Origin: Bacteroidota bacterium
GTDB taxonomy: Bacteria; Bacteroidota; Bacteroidia; Chitinophagales; Chitinophagaceae
Reading direction: 5' to 3'
Length of the DNA stretch: 64,000 nucleotides
Assembly (NCBI GenBank): GCA_003175695.1
Contig: PSRA01000058.1
Span: forward strand, 1 to 64,000
The position numbers were made by a program, and so were the translations under genes. Numbering within the stretch: position 1 is the stretch's first letter; each line of letters begins with the position of its first letter. Below the pieces are notes generated by a model, which had not been told where the DNA came from, did no database searches, and was given only the letters and a program-made list of their open reading frames with translations. Positions 51,531 through 60,667 of this stretch are shown here, piece after piece.

Positions 51531-54077
51531 ATGAGCCAGAACCCGGAATTAGACGATCCATCCAAATCTTACTATCAATCAGATGAAAACGCATTGCTCA
51601 GGCAATTAACCACCACGCCGGGTGGGCTTTCATCTGATGAAGCAAAGAAAAGATTGGATGAAATGGGCTATAATAAATTGAGTTCATCAAGAAAAGCCAG
51701 CGAGTGGCAGCTCTTTTTGAATCAAATAAAAAACCCCATCACGATCTTATTGATAGCATCGAGCATTCTTTCCTTTTTTCTGGGCGAAAAATCTGACTCT
51801 CTTATTATAGTTGTAATTATTCTCATAAGTGCCGGACTGGGTTTCTTTCAAGAAAAAGGGGCAGCCAATGCAGTTAGCAAATTACTGGAAATGGTGCGAG
51901 TAGAGACCAAGGTCTTGCGTGATGGCAAAGAAACATCTGTTCCTGTCGAGGAAATCGTCCCCGGAGATATTGTATTGCTTTCTGCAGGCAATATGGTTCC
52001 CGGCGATTGCAGGCTACTGGAGTCCAAAGATCTTTTTACCAATGAGGCAACATTAACCGGAGAAACTTTCCCGGTTGAAAAAATGCGTGGCGTATTGACA
52101 GCTGACACCCGAATTGCGGAGCGGAAGAACTCATTATTCATGGGCACGAATGTCGTCAGCGGTACTGGCAAAGTAGTTGTCGTCAATACAGGTACCCACA
52201 CAGAATTTGGCGCTATCTCTCAACATTTACGCCGAACGCAACCGGAGACCGAATTTGAAAAAGGCATCAGGCGCTTTGGTTATCTGCTGATGGAAATCAC
52301 TTTATTGCTTGTTTTTGTCATATTCTCCATAAATATTTTTTTACATAAACCAGTCCTTGATTCCTTTTTATTTTCACTTGCTATCGCAGTAGGGCTCACG
52401 CCACAACTATTACCCGCGATAATAAGCATTAACCTGTCAAAAGGAGCTTCGAATATGGCAAAGCTGAAAGTGATTGTGAAGAGATTATCATCCATAGAAA
52501 ACCTGGGCAGCATGGATATTCTTTGTTCAGACAAAACAGGAACTCTTACGGAAGGGAAAGTTAGCCTATATAAAGCTTTAGACTTTGGTGGCAATGAAAG
52601 TGAAGATGCATTTCGGCTGGCATATATAAACGCTTCTTTTGAAACGGGCTTTAACAATCCCATCGACGATGCCATACGCAATCATGCCAAAATACCAATG
52701 GAAAGTATTAAAAAAATAGATGAACTTCCCTACGATTTTGGCAGAAAATGTCTAAGTATTTTAATAGCGGAGGGAAACAATTTAATATCCATTACGAAAG
52801 GAGCATTTGAACAGATTGTGAGCAAATGCAGCGAGGTACAAGGTGAAGATGGGAATCTCAGCTCCATGGAAGATGTCAGAGCATCGCTAATAGAAAGATA
52901 CCAGCAATATAGCCAGGATGGATACAGGGTCCTTGGAATAGCCTCACGATCTTTTAATGGGGGTATTGAAAAGCTGACAAAGGCCGATGAATCTGGTTTG
53001 ATTTTTCAGGGTATGCTATTGTTTGTGGATCCTCCGAAAAGAGACGCAAAAGCCACCATAGATCAACTTCGCGATTTAGGTATTCGGCTAAAAATTATAA
53101 CCGGAGATAATCCTCTCGTGGCGGAGCATATAAGCAGACAAATTGGATTTAACAATCCTCGCATTTTATCCGGAAACCAAATTCGACAAATGGGAACCGA
53201 AGCATTGGTTTTGCAGGCAGCACAGACAGATATTTTTGCAGCAGTGGAACCCAATCAAAAAGAAAGTATCCTGATCGCATTGAAAAAATCTGGCCATGTC
53301 GTAGGATTTATTGGAGATGGCATCAATGATGCTCCGGCGCTTCACACGGCTGACGTAGGCATTTCTGTGAGTGGAGCAGTAGACGTTGCCAAAGAAGCAG
53401 CAGATATTGTTTTATTGGGAAACGACCTTCAGGTCCTAATCAACGGTGTGCGCGAAGGGAGAAAAACTTTTGCCAACACACTGAAATATATTTTCATGGC
53501 AACGAGCGCCAATTTTGGCAACATGTTCAGCATGGCAGGATCTTCCCTGTTTTTGAATTTTCTTCCACTTCTTCCCAAACAGGTTCTATTAACTAATCTA
53601 TTGACGGATATTCCTGAAATGACGATTGCAACCGATGAAGTTGATCCATCTTTTACCGCGCAACCGAGGAGAATGAATACTGATTTCATTAAAAGATTTA
53701 TGGTTGTGTTTGGCATCATAAGTTCAGTGTTTGATTATCTGACCTTTGGCGTTTTGCTTTTTGTATTGCACGCGGGAGTGGCCGAATTTAGAACCGGATG
53801 GCTGGTTGAATCGGTGGTATCTGCCTCCCTCATAGTTCTGATAGTCCGGACTTCGCTTCCATTCTTTCAAAGCAGGCCCGGCAAATATCTTTTAGGAGCT
53901 ACATTGTTTGTAATTTTCTTCACCATTGTTTTGCCTGTTACGCCACTGGCACATCTCCTTGGCCTTGTGCCATTACCTATTTCATTTTATGGGTGGTTGG
54001 GGATGATCGTCATCTTGTATGGAATTTCCGCAGAAATTGCAAAAAGATATTTTTACAAGAATGTAAAGAATCGATAA
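51531..54077 (+). CDS. mgtA: Magnesium-translocating P-type ATPase
   Basis: 848 aa; GLTPQLLPAIISINLSKGASNMAK, ILCSDKTGTLTEGKV, FIGDGINDAPALHTADVGISV. Confidence 0.92.
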   Translation: MSQNPELDDPSKSYYQSDENALLRQLTTTPGGLSSDEAKKRLDEMGYNKLSSSRKASEWQLFLNQIKNPITILLIASSILSFFLGEKSDSLIIVVIILISAGLGFFQEKGAANAVSKLLEMVRVETKVLRDGKETSVPVEEIVPGDIVLLSAGNMVPGDCRLLESKDLFTNEATLTGETFPVEKMRGVLTADTRIAERKNSLFMGTNVVSGTGKVVVVNTGTHTEFGAISQHLRRTQPETEFEKGIRRFGYLLMEITLLLVFVIFSINIFLHKPVLDSFLFSLAIAVGLTPQLLPAIISINLSKGASNMAKLKVIVKRLSSIENLGSMDILCSDKTGTLTEGKVSLYKALDFGGNESEDAFRLAYINASFETGFNNPIDDAIRNHAKIPMESIKKIDELPYDFGRKCLSILIAEGNNLISITKGAFEQIVSKCSEVQGEDGNLSSMEDVRASLIERYQQYSQDGYRVLGIASRSFNGGIEKLTKADESGLIFQGMLLFVDPPKRDAKATIDQLRDLGIRLKIITGDNPLVAEHISRQIGFNNPRILSGNQIRQMGTEALVLQAAQTDIFAAVEPNQKESILIALKKSGHVVGFIGDGINDAPALHTADVGISVSGAVDVAKEAADIVLLGNDLQVLINGVREGRKTFANTLKYIFMATSANFGNMFSMAGSSLFLNFLPLLPKQVLLTNLLTDIPEMTIATDEVDPSFTAQPRRMNTDFIKRFMVVFGIISSVFDYLTFGVLLFVLHAGVAEFRTGWLVESVVSASLIVLIVRTSLPFFQSRPGKYLLGATLFVIFFTIVLPVTPLAHLLGLVPLPISFYGWLGMIVILYGISAEIAKRYFYKNVKNR

Positions 54078-54239
54078 ACTATTCTTTGAAATGGAAGTCA
54101 ATCAACAATGAAATAATGTGGCCCCATTTGCAATCCATTTAATTTCAATGCGAAATCCTTTGAGATCAATCAATTTCGGAACTGACCCGTCTCATAGCCC
54201 CCTTTGACGATAGCTGTTACCTTCGGTTAAAATTATGAT

Positions 54240-55244
54240 ATGCCGGATGTGGTTACGATAACTTTTAATCCTTGTATCGATAAGACTCTTGCAGTGCATG
54301 AAATGTTGCCAGAGAAGAAAATGCATGCAAGAATGCCTACTTATGAACCTGGTGGCGGAGGTATAAATGTCGCGCGGGGAATCTATCGTCTCGGAGGATC
54401 TGTTTCGGCAGTTTACACGGCAGGTGGCTGTCATGGTAAGTTGCTTTCAGACTTACTGCATAAAGAACTCATCCCTGTAAATCCGATCCCGATTGAGAAA
54501 TTAACAAGGGAAAGTTGGGTGATATTGGATCAATCAACAGGCAAACAATACCGCATTGTGATGCCAGGTCCGCAGTTATCTGCGTCAGAATGGCAACAAT
54601 GTCTTGACCAGCTAGATTCAATCGAGGACGTAAAATTCATTGTTGTAAGCGGAAGTATGCCGGAGAATATGCCAGAAGATATTTATAATAACATTGGCAT
54701 AATTGCTGCACGCAAAAATGCAAAGGTAGTGGTCGATAGCTCGGGAGAAAGTCTCATCAATGCATTGAAATCATCAGTGTATTTGATCAAGCCGAGTCTG
54801 AGTGAATTAGCCTCTGTAATTGTGGCGCTGAATATTGATGGTTTTTCACTTACGGACGCTGCGCTTGAATTAATCAAAAGGAATTATTGTGAAGTGGTAG
54901 TAGTGTCCATGGGCGCAGGTGGGGCATGGCTGATAAGTGCCCACAAATCTGTCGAGATAAAAGCTCCGCATGTTAAGACCATGAGTACGGTGGGCGCGGG
55001 AGACAGCATGGTTGCAGGATTGATTTTTGGCCTGGTCAATGAAAAAACCCTTGAAGAAGCCGTTCGTTTTGGAGTTGCATGCGGATCTGCATGTACCCTG
55101 AATCCCGGAACTGCCTTGTTTAAGATATCAGATGCAGAAGAATTGTACTCTCAATTGAAAGAACGACTCCTGGACAGGGAAGGATTGGAACAACGGAATG
55201 GAAACAATGCAAAAATGGCACAAACTACTGATCTTAATCATTGA
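54240..55244 (+). CDS. PfkB-family (1-)phosphofructokinase
   Basis: 334 aa; 'VVTITFNPCIDKTLAV', 'EPGGGGINVARGIYRLGGSVSAVYTAGG', 'STVGAGDSMVAGLIFG'. Confidence 0.93.
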   Translation: MPDVVTITFNPCIDKTLAVHEMLPEKKMHARMPTYEPGGGGINVARGIYRLGGSVSAVYTAGGCHGKLLSDLLHKELIPVNPIPIEKLTRESWVILDQSTGKQYRIVMPGPQLSASEWQQCLDQLDSIEDVKFIVVSGSMPENMPEDIYNNIGIIAARKNAKVVVDSSGESLINALKSSVYLIKPSLSELASVIVALNIDGFSLTDAALELIKRNYCEVVVVSMGAGGAWLISAHKSVEIKAPHVKTMSTVGAGDSMVAGLIFGLVNEKTLEEAVRFGVACGSACTLNPGTALFKISDAEELYSQLKERLLDREGLEQRNGNNAKMAQTTDLNH

Positions 55245-55316
55245 GGTCTGAGAGAAACAAAATGGCCACTTTTTAAAATTGAGTTTTCACTATTTCATCA
55301 GCTAAAAAATAAAAAA

Positions 55317-55766
55317 ATGGAAAATCAACTTGTAACAAAATCGAAGCAGGGTTGGCCTTCCTTATTTGACAATAGAGGATGGCTTGACAAATTTTTCAAT
55401 TCGCCATTAGACGAATATTTCAATTTTAGTCGCGTTATCAATGTGCCGGCGGTCAACGTAAACGAAACCGATACTGGTTATTCTCTGACAATTGCGAGCC
55501 CGGGTCTCGAAAAGAAAGATTTCAAACTTCAGGTAGAAGATGGTGTGATGACGATCAGTGCAGAAAAAGAACAGAAAGAAGAAAAGAATGGCAAATACAA
55601 CAGGCGTGAATACAACTATTCCAGCTGGGCTCGTTCGTTTACATTACCTGATGATGCTGACGACACAAAAATTAAAGCCGAATACAAGAATGGTGAACTG
55701 AAAATTGATGTACCAAGGACAGAGAAGAAGACGAAAGAAAATGTGAAGAGCATTAACATCGTTTAA
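55317..55766 (+). CDS. Hsp20/alpha-crystallin family small heat shock protein
   Basis: 149 aa; 'PAVNVNETDTGYSLTIASPGLEKKDFKLQVEDGVMTISAEKEQ...YSSWARSFTLPDDADDTKIKAEYKNGELKIDVPR'. Confidence 0.96.
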   Translation: MENQLVTKSKQGWPSLFDNRGWLDKFFNSPLDEYFNFSRVINVPAVNVNETDTGYSLTIASPGLEKKDFKLQVEDGVMTISAEKEQKEEKNGKYNRREYNYSSWARSFTLPDDADDTKIKAEYKNGELKIDVPRTEKKTKENVKSINIV

Positions 55767-55787
55767 TGCTACCAGGCAACCATCAGG

Positions 55788-55822
55788 GAAAGCCCCTGGA
55801 CAACCGTTGGCCAGGGGCTTTC
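55788..55822 (+). terminator. Strong hairpin terminator after hsp20
   Basis: GAAAGCCCCTGG (55788-55799) - 11 nt - CCAGGGGCTTTC (55811-55822) followed by ATTTTAAATT. Confidence 0.85.
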
Positions 55823-55870
55823 ATTTTAAATTATATGCACGCAGCTCTTCGAAGACTTTCCCGCGCTTCT

Positions 55871-56878
55871 TCAATCCATAACTATTACGGCTGCACCCTG
55901 AATTTTTCCATTTCTCAATTTATCAATCGCTTCATTCGTATCGGGGAGTTTAAACAATTCCACTTGCGTTTTGACGGGAACCTGAACTGCCAAATTCAGG
56001 AATTCAGTTCCATCTTTTCTAGTCAGGTTAGCGACTGATCGGATTATTCTTTCTTCCCATAGAATCCGGTAAGGGAAAGAAGGAATATCACTCATGTGAA
56101 TGCCCCCGCAAACGAGCAGGCCACCTTTGTCCAGGTCTTCAAGCGCCTTAGGAACAAGACTCCCGGCCTGGGCAAAAATGATCGAAGCATCCAATGGTTC
56201 TGGTGGCCGTTCGGTAGAAGCACCAGCCCAGGAACACCCCAGTTGCAATGCAAATTGCTGGGTTTCATTGTCACCCGTCCTGGTAAAAGCAAACACTTTT
56301 TTCTTCTGGTAAACGGCGACCTGCGTGATAATATGGGCAGCTGCACCAAATCCGTAAATGCCGATCTTGTGTGCACTTGCATCGATCATTTTGTATGATC
56401 TGTACCCTATCAGACCCGCACAAAGCAAGGGAGCGCCCAAAGGATTCATATACACATCTGGCAGAGGAAAACAAAATCGTTGATCTGCGACTGTATATTC
56501 AGCAAAACCACCATCAATTGTATAACCAGTAAACCGGGCATTTACGCAAAGATTTTCCCGGTCATTTTTGCAGTAGTCGCAAATTCCACACGTAAACCCT
56601 AGCCAGGGAACGCCTACTTTGTCACCAACTTTCAAGATTGAGTTGCCTGCGCCCAAATCAACTACAGTTCCAATAATTTCGTGGCCTGGAACCAAAGGTA
56701 GTTTTGGGCTTTGCAGATCACCATCCAGAATATGAATATCGGTTCTGCATACTACACATGCTGATACTTTAATCAAAGCCTGACCTTTACCGGGTTGCGG
56801 TGCAGGTAAAGTTGAGTACTTGAGCGGTTGACCCGCTTTCTCAAAAATCATAGCCCGCATAGTAAGTCGAGTCGGCAT
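55871..56878 (-). CDS. Zinc-dependent alcohol dehydrogenase family protein
   Basis: 335 aa; 'CVVCRTDIHILDGDL', 'PGHEIIGTVVDLGAG', 'CGICDYCKNDRENLCVNARFTGYTIDGGFAEYTV', 'IGIYGFGAAAHI'. Confidence 0.94.
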   Translation of the reverse strand: MPTRLTMRAMIFEKAGQPLKYSTLPAPQPGKGQALIKVSACVVCRTDIHILDGDLQSPKLPLVPGHEIIGTVVDLGAGNSILKVGDKVGVPWLGFTCGICDYCKNDRENLCVNARFTGYTIDGGFAEYTVADQRFCFPLPDVYMNPLGAPLLCAGLIGYRSYKMIDASAHKIGIYGFGAAAHIITQVAVYQKKKVFAFTRTGDNETQQFALQLGCSWAGASTERPPEPLDASIIFAQAGSLVPKALEDLDKGGLLVCGGIHMSDIPSFPYRILWEERIIRSVANLTRKDGTEFLNLAVQVPVKTQVELFKLPDTNEAIDKLRNGKIQGAAVIVMD

Positions 56879-56894
56879 TTGCCAGGAGAATTAC

Positions 56895-57371
56895 TTACCC
56901 CAATCCAAGAAATGAAGGCAAAGTGCTTTTTTCAAAGCGACCTGTCTTCTTCGTTAGTTTTATCCTGAAAACAATCCCTTTAATCAACCCAATTTCTGTC
57001 GGCGCAAAAGGCCACTCCGGTGAAAGTTTGGTAGTATCACTCGTTATAAGGGGTAAAACCCTGGCATGCAACTTATCCAAACCCTCCTTTCTCTCTTTAT
57101 CTTTAGTAAGTTCTTCAAAATCGCCCCAACAGATTACACTTCGCCAATCGGCCATATCTTTTGTCGAATCCACCTCAAAACATACATTCGGATTTTTTCT
57201 CATCATGTGAATCTTCAAGCCCTCCTGCGTATGTGCATAAACGTAACTTCCGTCATAAGCGTAACTGATGGGAACCACATAAGTCATATTTTCAACATGG
57301 CAACCTATTCTGCCTATGATTTGTTCGTGAAGCACTAATTCAATTTCTCCGGAATTAAGTTCTCCAAACAT
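56895..57371 (-). CDS. Pyridoxamine 5'-phosphate oxidase family (FMN-binding split-barrel) protein
   Basis: LHEQIIGRIGCHVENMTYVVPISYAYDGSYVYAHTQEGLKIHMMRKNPNVCFEVD. Confidence 0.88.
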   Translation of the reverse strand: MFGELNSGEIELVLHEQIIGRIGCHVENMTYVVPISYAYDGSYVYAHTQEGLKIHMMRKNPNVCFEVDSTKDMADWRSVICWGDFEELTKDKERKEGLDKLHARVLPLITSDTTKLSPEWPFAPTEIGLIKGIVFRIKLTKKTGRFEKSTLPSFLGLG

Positions 57372-57416
57372 GATGTTAATTTTATACAAATGTAAGTGCA
57401 TTGCAGATCTTCCAAA

Positions 57417-57428
57417 TGATAATGATCA
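57417..57428. promoter_or_regulatory. Candidate FNR/CRP-like operator TGAT-AATG-ATCA upstream of the PPOX-ADH operon
   Basis: 45 nt upstream of the likely ATG at 57371. Confidence 0.6.
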
Positions 57429-57767
57429 GGAAATGAAATGACTTTCGGCTCGTCCAATTTTGGATTTTGGCCAGTCGGATGAATATCATCAGGTTGGATG
57501 AATACCAACGCTCATACCAATCTGCTTCCTTCCGTTGCACTTTCAAATTTGTTCAAATGGCCTAAGGATATCGGCAATGAAAAAAACGTCCACTGTCGTT
57601 TCATCTTTATATCTTCTGAAAACATTTGACAAATACCACTTACGATTCTGACTACCATCATTTACATGATCCAAATACAAGCATATTTTTAATTCGTCTT
57701 GCGAGAGACGATAGATAAAAAACAATTCAGATAGTACAAAAAGCACTGTCGCTCGAAATCTAAATTG

Positions 57768-57833
57768 CAATACTTCTGGCTGGTAAAGCAAACTTCTTGA
57801 AATTTCCATGCGACGGCGCATGCCACCAGATCG
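57768..57833 (-). pseudogene. ABC-transporter ATPase relic (signature motif region only)
   Basis: RSGGMRRRMEISRSLLYQPEVL matches the DrrA-type 'ySGGMRRRLEIARaLLhrPeVL' segment; no P-loop upstream and similarity stops after VL. Confidence 0.6.
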
Positions 57834-57834
57834 A

Positions 57835-57848
57835 ATGATCATTATCAA
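57835..57848. promoter_or_regulatory. Candidate FNR/CRP-like operator ATGAT-CATT-ATCAA upstream of the 57882 gene
   Basis: 9/10 match to TTGAT-N4-ATCAA. Confidence 0.55.
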
Positions 57849-57881
57849 TATTCCTCGTGTTCAACGTCATAACACCTGGAT

Positions 57882-58403
57882 ATGATCATGACTATCTTTA
57901 AACAAAAAATGAAATTCTTTCGCCTATTTATTATAATAATATTCGGAATCTTTGGGTCATTTCAACAAGCATCGTCACAAATTCGGCGGGAGGAAGAAAA
58001 AGACAGTGTCATTTGGAAAATGGCTGAGACTTTTACAAAATATTTTAACGAATCTGATACAGCCGGGATGAATCTCATTTTGTCGAATGATTTTATGATC
58101 CAATGGATGCATGAAAGTTTCTTAGGGAGGAAGAATCTATTTAAAGCAATGCTCGATACGGCGTTTCACCCTTCTTTCCAGTTTAAGCTGGTTCAGGATG
58201 CCAACACTGTGATCCTTTATTCGGATGATCATAGCGCAGTTTGTATCAACGCAAGCCTCATCTTACTCAATCCGGTTATGGCATCATCCCTTCAAAGCAA
58301 GAATGGATATGGAGAATGCATTATGTATTTCAAAGACGTATCTGGAAATTGGATGTTGAAAACTGTTCATCTTGACCTGCACTGTGGACTCTGCGGTTTC
58401 TAG
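57882..58403 (+). CDS. Exported SnoaL/NTF2-like (DUF4440-type) protein
   Basis: 173 aa; signal-like N-term; ETFTKYFNESDTAGMNLILSNDFMIQWMHESFLGRKNLFKAML. Confidence 0.55.
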   Translation: MIMTIFKQKMKFFRLFIIIIFGIFGSFQQASSQIRREEEKDSVIWKMAETFTKYFNESDTAGMNLILSNDFMIQWMHESFLGRKNLFKAMLDTAFHPSFQFKLVQDANTVILYSDDHSAVCINASLILLNPVMASSLQSKNGYGECIMYFKDVSGNWMLKTVHLDLHCGLCGF

Positions 58404-58685
58404 ATCGCCAACCTCGATTTTCGGAAGACTTAAAAAATTACTCAATTACTCCTTACTTTAACTCACAGCATTGATTTCGCTCAGCACACCACCATACCGA
58501 TTTTCATACAGAAAAAATCGTTATAAAAGAAGCGAAACAATTGAAAGGGTTGTTGATTGCCGCATTGTAACGGAAATGTATGTTAATCAAGGCAGGAAGG
58601 ATATCACTAAAACCTTCCTGTGGATCTGCACAAGAAATCTTGTAACTCGAAATTCGCGATCCTACTGTCATTCTAACAATACCAA

Positions 58686-59072
58686 TTATACCCCATTAAG
58701 GACCTGCAACAGAGATTCTTTGACTTTCGTTGCAAAAGTTTTAAGTTCTAAATTATCAATGCTGCGCACCATTTCTTCTGGGTTTGCAATTAATACCTCA
58801 ACATCTCCATCATCGTGTTCCTGCACAATAACATTGCACGGAAGAAAAATACCAACCTTGTCATCTTCTTCTAAAGCTTCATAGGCAAAGTGTGGATTGC
58901 AAGCGCCAAGAATCATGTAATTCCTGAAATCTATGGCCAATTTTTTCTTCAGCGTTTCTTTCATATTTATCGACGTAATTACTCCAAATCCTTCTTTTTT
59001 CAATTCTTCTGTCACCCTCTCAATCGCTTCTTTATAATCAAAACGGACTTTCTTACTGAAATAATATTCCAT
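58686..59072 (-). CDS. DUF302 family protein
   Basis: 128 aa; YYFSKKVRFDYKEAIERVTEELKKEGFGVITSINMKETLKKKL...YMILGACNPHFAYEALEEDDKVGIFLPCNVIVQE. Confidence 0.93.
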   Translation of the reverse strand: MEYYFSKKVRFDYKEAIERVTEELKKEGFGVITSINMKETLKKKLAIDFRNYMILGACNPHFAYEALEEDDKVGIFLPCNVIVQEHDDGDVEVLIANPEEMVRSIDNLELKTFATKVKESLLQVLNGV

Positions 59073-59267
59073 AACAAAAAATATAATTCAAAAATATTTG
59101 TGAGACTCTTGCCGATAACCATTTCTGCGAATGAATGACTTAACAATACTCCCTTAGTCTGCCTGTCAAGAAACTCAGCATCTTATCAAGAACTTGAAAC
59201 TCTACTACAACTTTCGCTTTGTTTCCATTCACTCATCCGCAGCCGTTCCAGTATCCTTTTGAAAAAT

Positions 59268-59750
59268 TTACGGCAACCTGACTTTAGAAGCCGTTCCTTC
59301 ATTTCGCTTGCTTGTAAAACTTCTATCACCTCCCAGAAGCTCAACATACTTCTTCACAATATTCAAGCCCAATCCGGTGCCGTGTAACCCTCCTACATTT
59401 AAAGCTCTGAAAAATTTTCCAAAAATGTTCTTCTGCTCTTCTTCGGGTATACCGATCCCTGCGTCTTTAACGGTTATGACCAAGTTATCGAAGCATTCGA
59501 TTGAAACCTGTATTGGCTTTTCTTCTCCCGAATATCTAATGGCATTTGAAAGAAGGTTGAGAAGAATATTCCTCAAAATTTTTTTGTCTTGTACTACCTG
59601 TTTTGCACCATCATAATGGAATTTCAGCCTCTCTCCAGGTTTAAGGGTCTGCATTACCTCTCCAATAATTTCCTGCGAAAATTCCTTGAGCTCAAAATCT
59701 TCTTTATTAACTGTTGTCTTTCCTTGCTCCAATTTTTCGAGCGAAAGAAA
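59268..59750 (-). pseudogene. Truncated sensor histidine kinase (HATPase domain only), paralog of 45889..47160
   Basis: Begins '*FLSLEKLEQGKT' = end of HisKA (cf. DFLSLGKLEEGR in 45889..47160), then complete HATPase with NLLSNAIRYS, GIGIPEEEQ, GTGLGLNIVKKYVEL. Confidence 0.8.
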
Positions 59751-59921
59751 TTATTTATCCGAATCCATTCCGGTAAGCATCTAAAATCTACGATTTTGTA
59801 ATATCATCTGTTATAAATAAATGGAGTCCAATAATGCCGGCAAGAATAATTTTTTCATTGGCCAAAATTTTTGAGTGATGAAGAAAGTCTTGACAGCTAT
59901 CAGCATTTCATTCACTAAAAA

Positions 59922-60332
59922 CTAAAGTCTTTTTTCAATATCGAATCTTATGTCCGTTCCATACTGATTTTCTTCCAATGACTTTCTTCCCAATTCATTT
60001 TGTTCTTCTAATACCAGCTCATCCGTTCCGGCCGTTTGGATCCATTCATCTCCCTGTCGCCTGAAGATCTGAATGTTCAAACCGAAATGTTTGAGAAATT
60101 CCTGTTCGACTGACCCTGTCTTGTGATAAGAATGAATTTCGATGACGCCGGGTAATTGCTTATTTCTTACTTCACCGATCTCGAGTTGCTGTGGCAATAT
60201 ATGTTTCAAGGATGTCGGTTCCTGCCAATTATGTGGTTCATCAAAAAATTCGATCTTAAGAAACGGAAAATGGTCAGAAAATTCTCTGCATATTTCGCCT
60301 ATTTTTTTGTTATCATTAATTTCAATGATCAT
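59922..60332 (-). CDS. Uncharacterised protein, paralog of 49568..49987
   Basis: FPFLKIEFFDE...FLKHFGLNIQIFRRQGDEWIQTAGTDELVLEEQNELGRKSLE. Confidence 0.7.
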   Translation of the reverse strand: MIIEINDNKKIGEICREFSDHFPFLKIEFFDEPHNWQEPTSLKHILPQQLEIGEVRNKQLPGVIEIHSYHKTGSVEQEFLKHFGLNIQIFRRQGDEWIQTAGTDELVLEEQNELGRKSLEENQYGTDIRFDIEKRL

Positions 60333-60667
60333 GATTCAGTTTTTAATATTACTCAAATAGCTCCTCGCCGGAGCCAATGTGGATTTCAAAAGGAGACCTC
60401 CTTGATTTAACCTCTCTGCGGTAGCTCAATTTCGCTGAATAAACTTCTGGTAAAGCATCGCCAGAAAAGCCATCAAGGCATCCCGAATCAAGTTCAATAA
60501 GAACACGCTAACTACCATTACACAAAACCATGCCACCAAAAAAGCGATTCGATATTTATTTGTATAATGTGGAGTCGGTCTCACTGGATTTTATTAAATC
60601 AATAGTTGATCAATTCTCACGATTAAGATTACACATAAACAAACTACTTCAATAATCGGACTCTTAA

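Noticed and set aside
54182-54195. CTGAC-CCGT-CTCAT upstream of pfkB as an operator
   Set aside because: About 7/10 match with a broken second half-site; not distinguishable from chance by eye.
58593-58620. CAGGAAGG..CCTTCCTG hairpin as a functional element
   Set aside because: Short 8-bp stem, no flanking U-run and no other copies seen.
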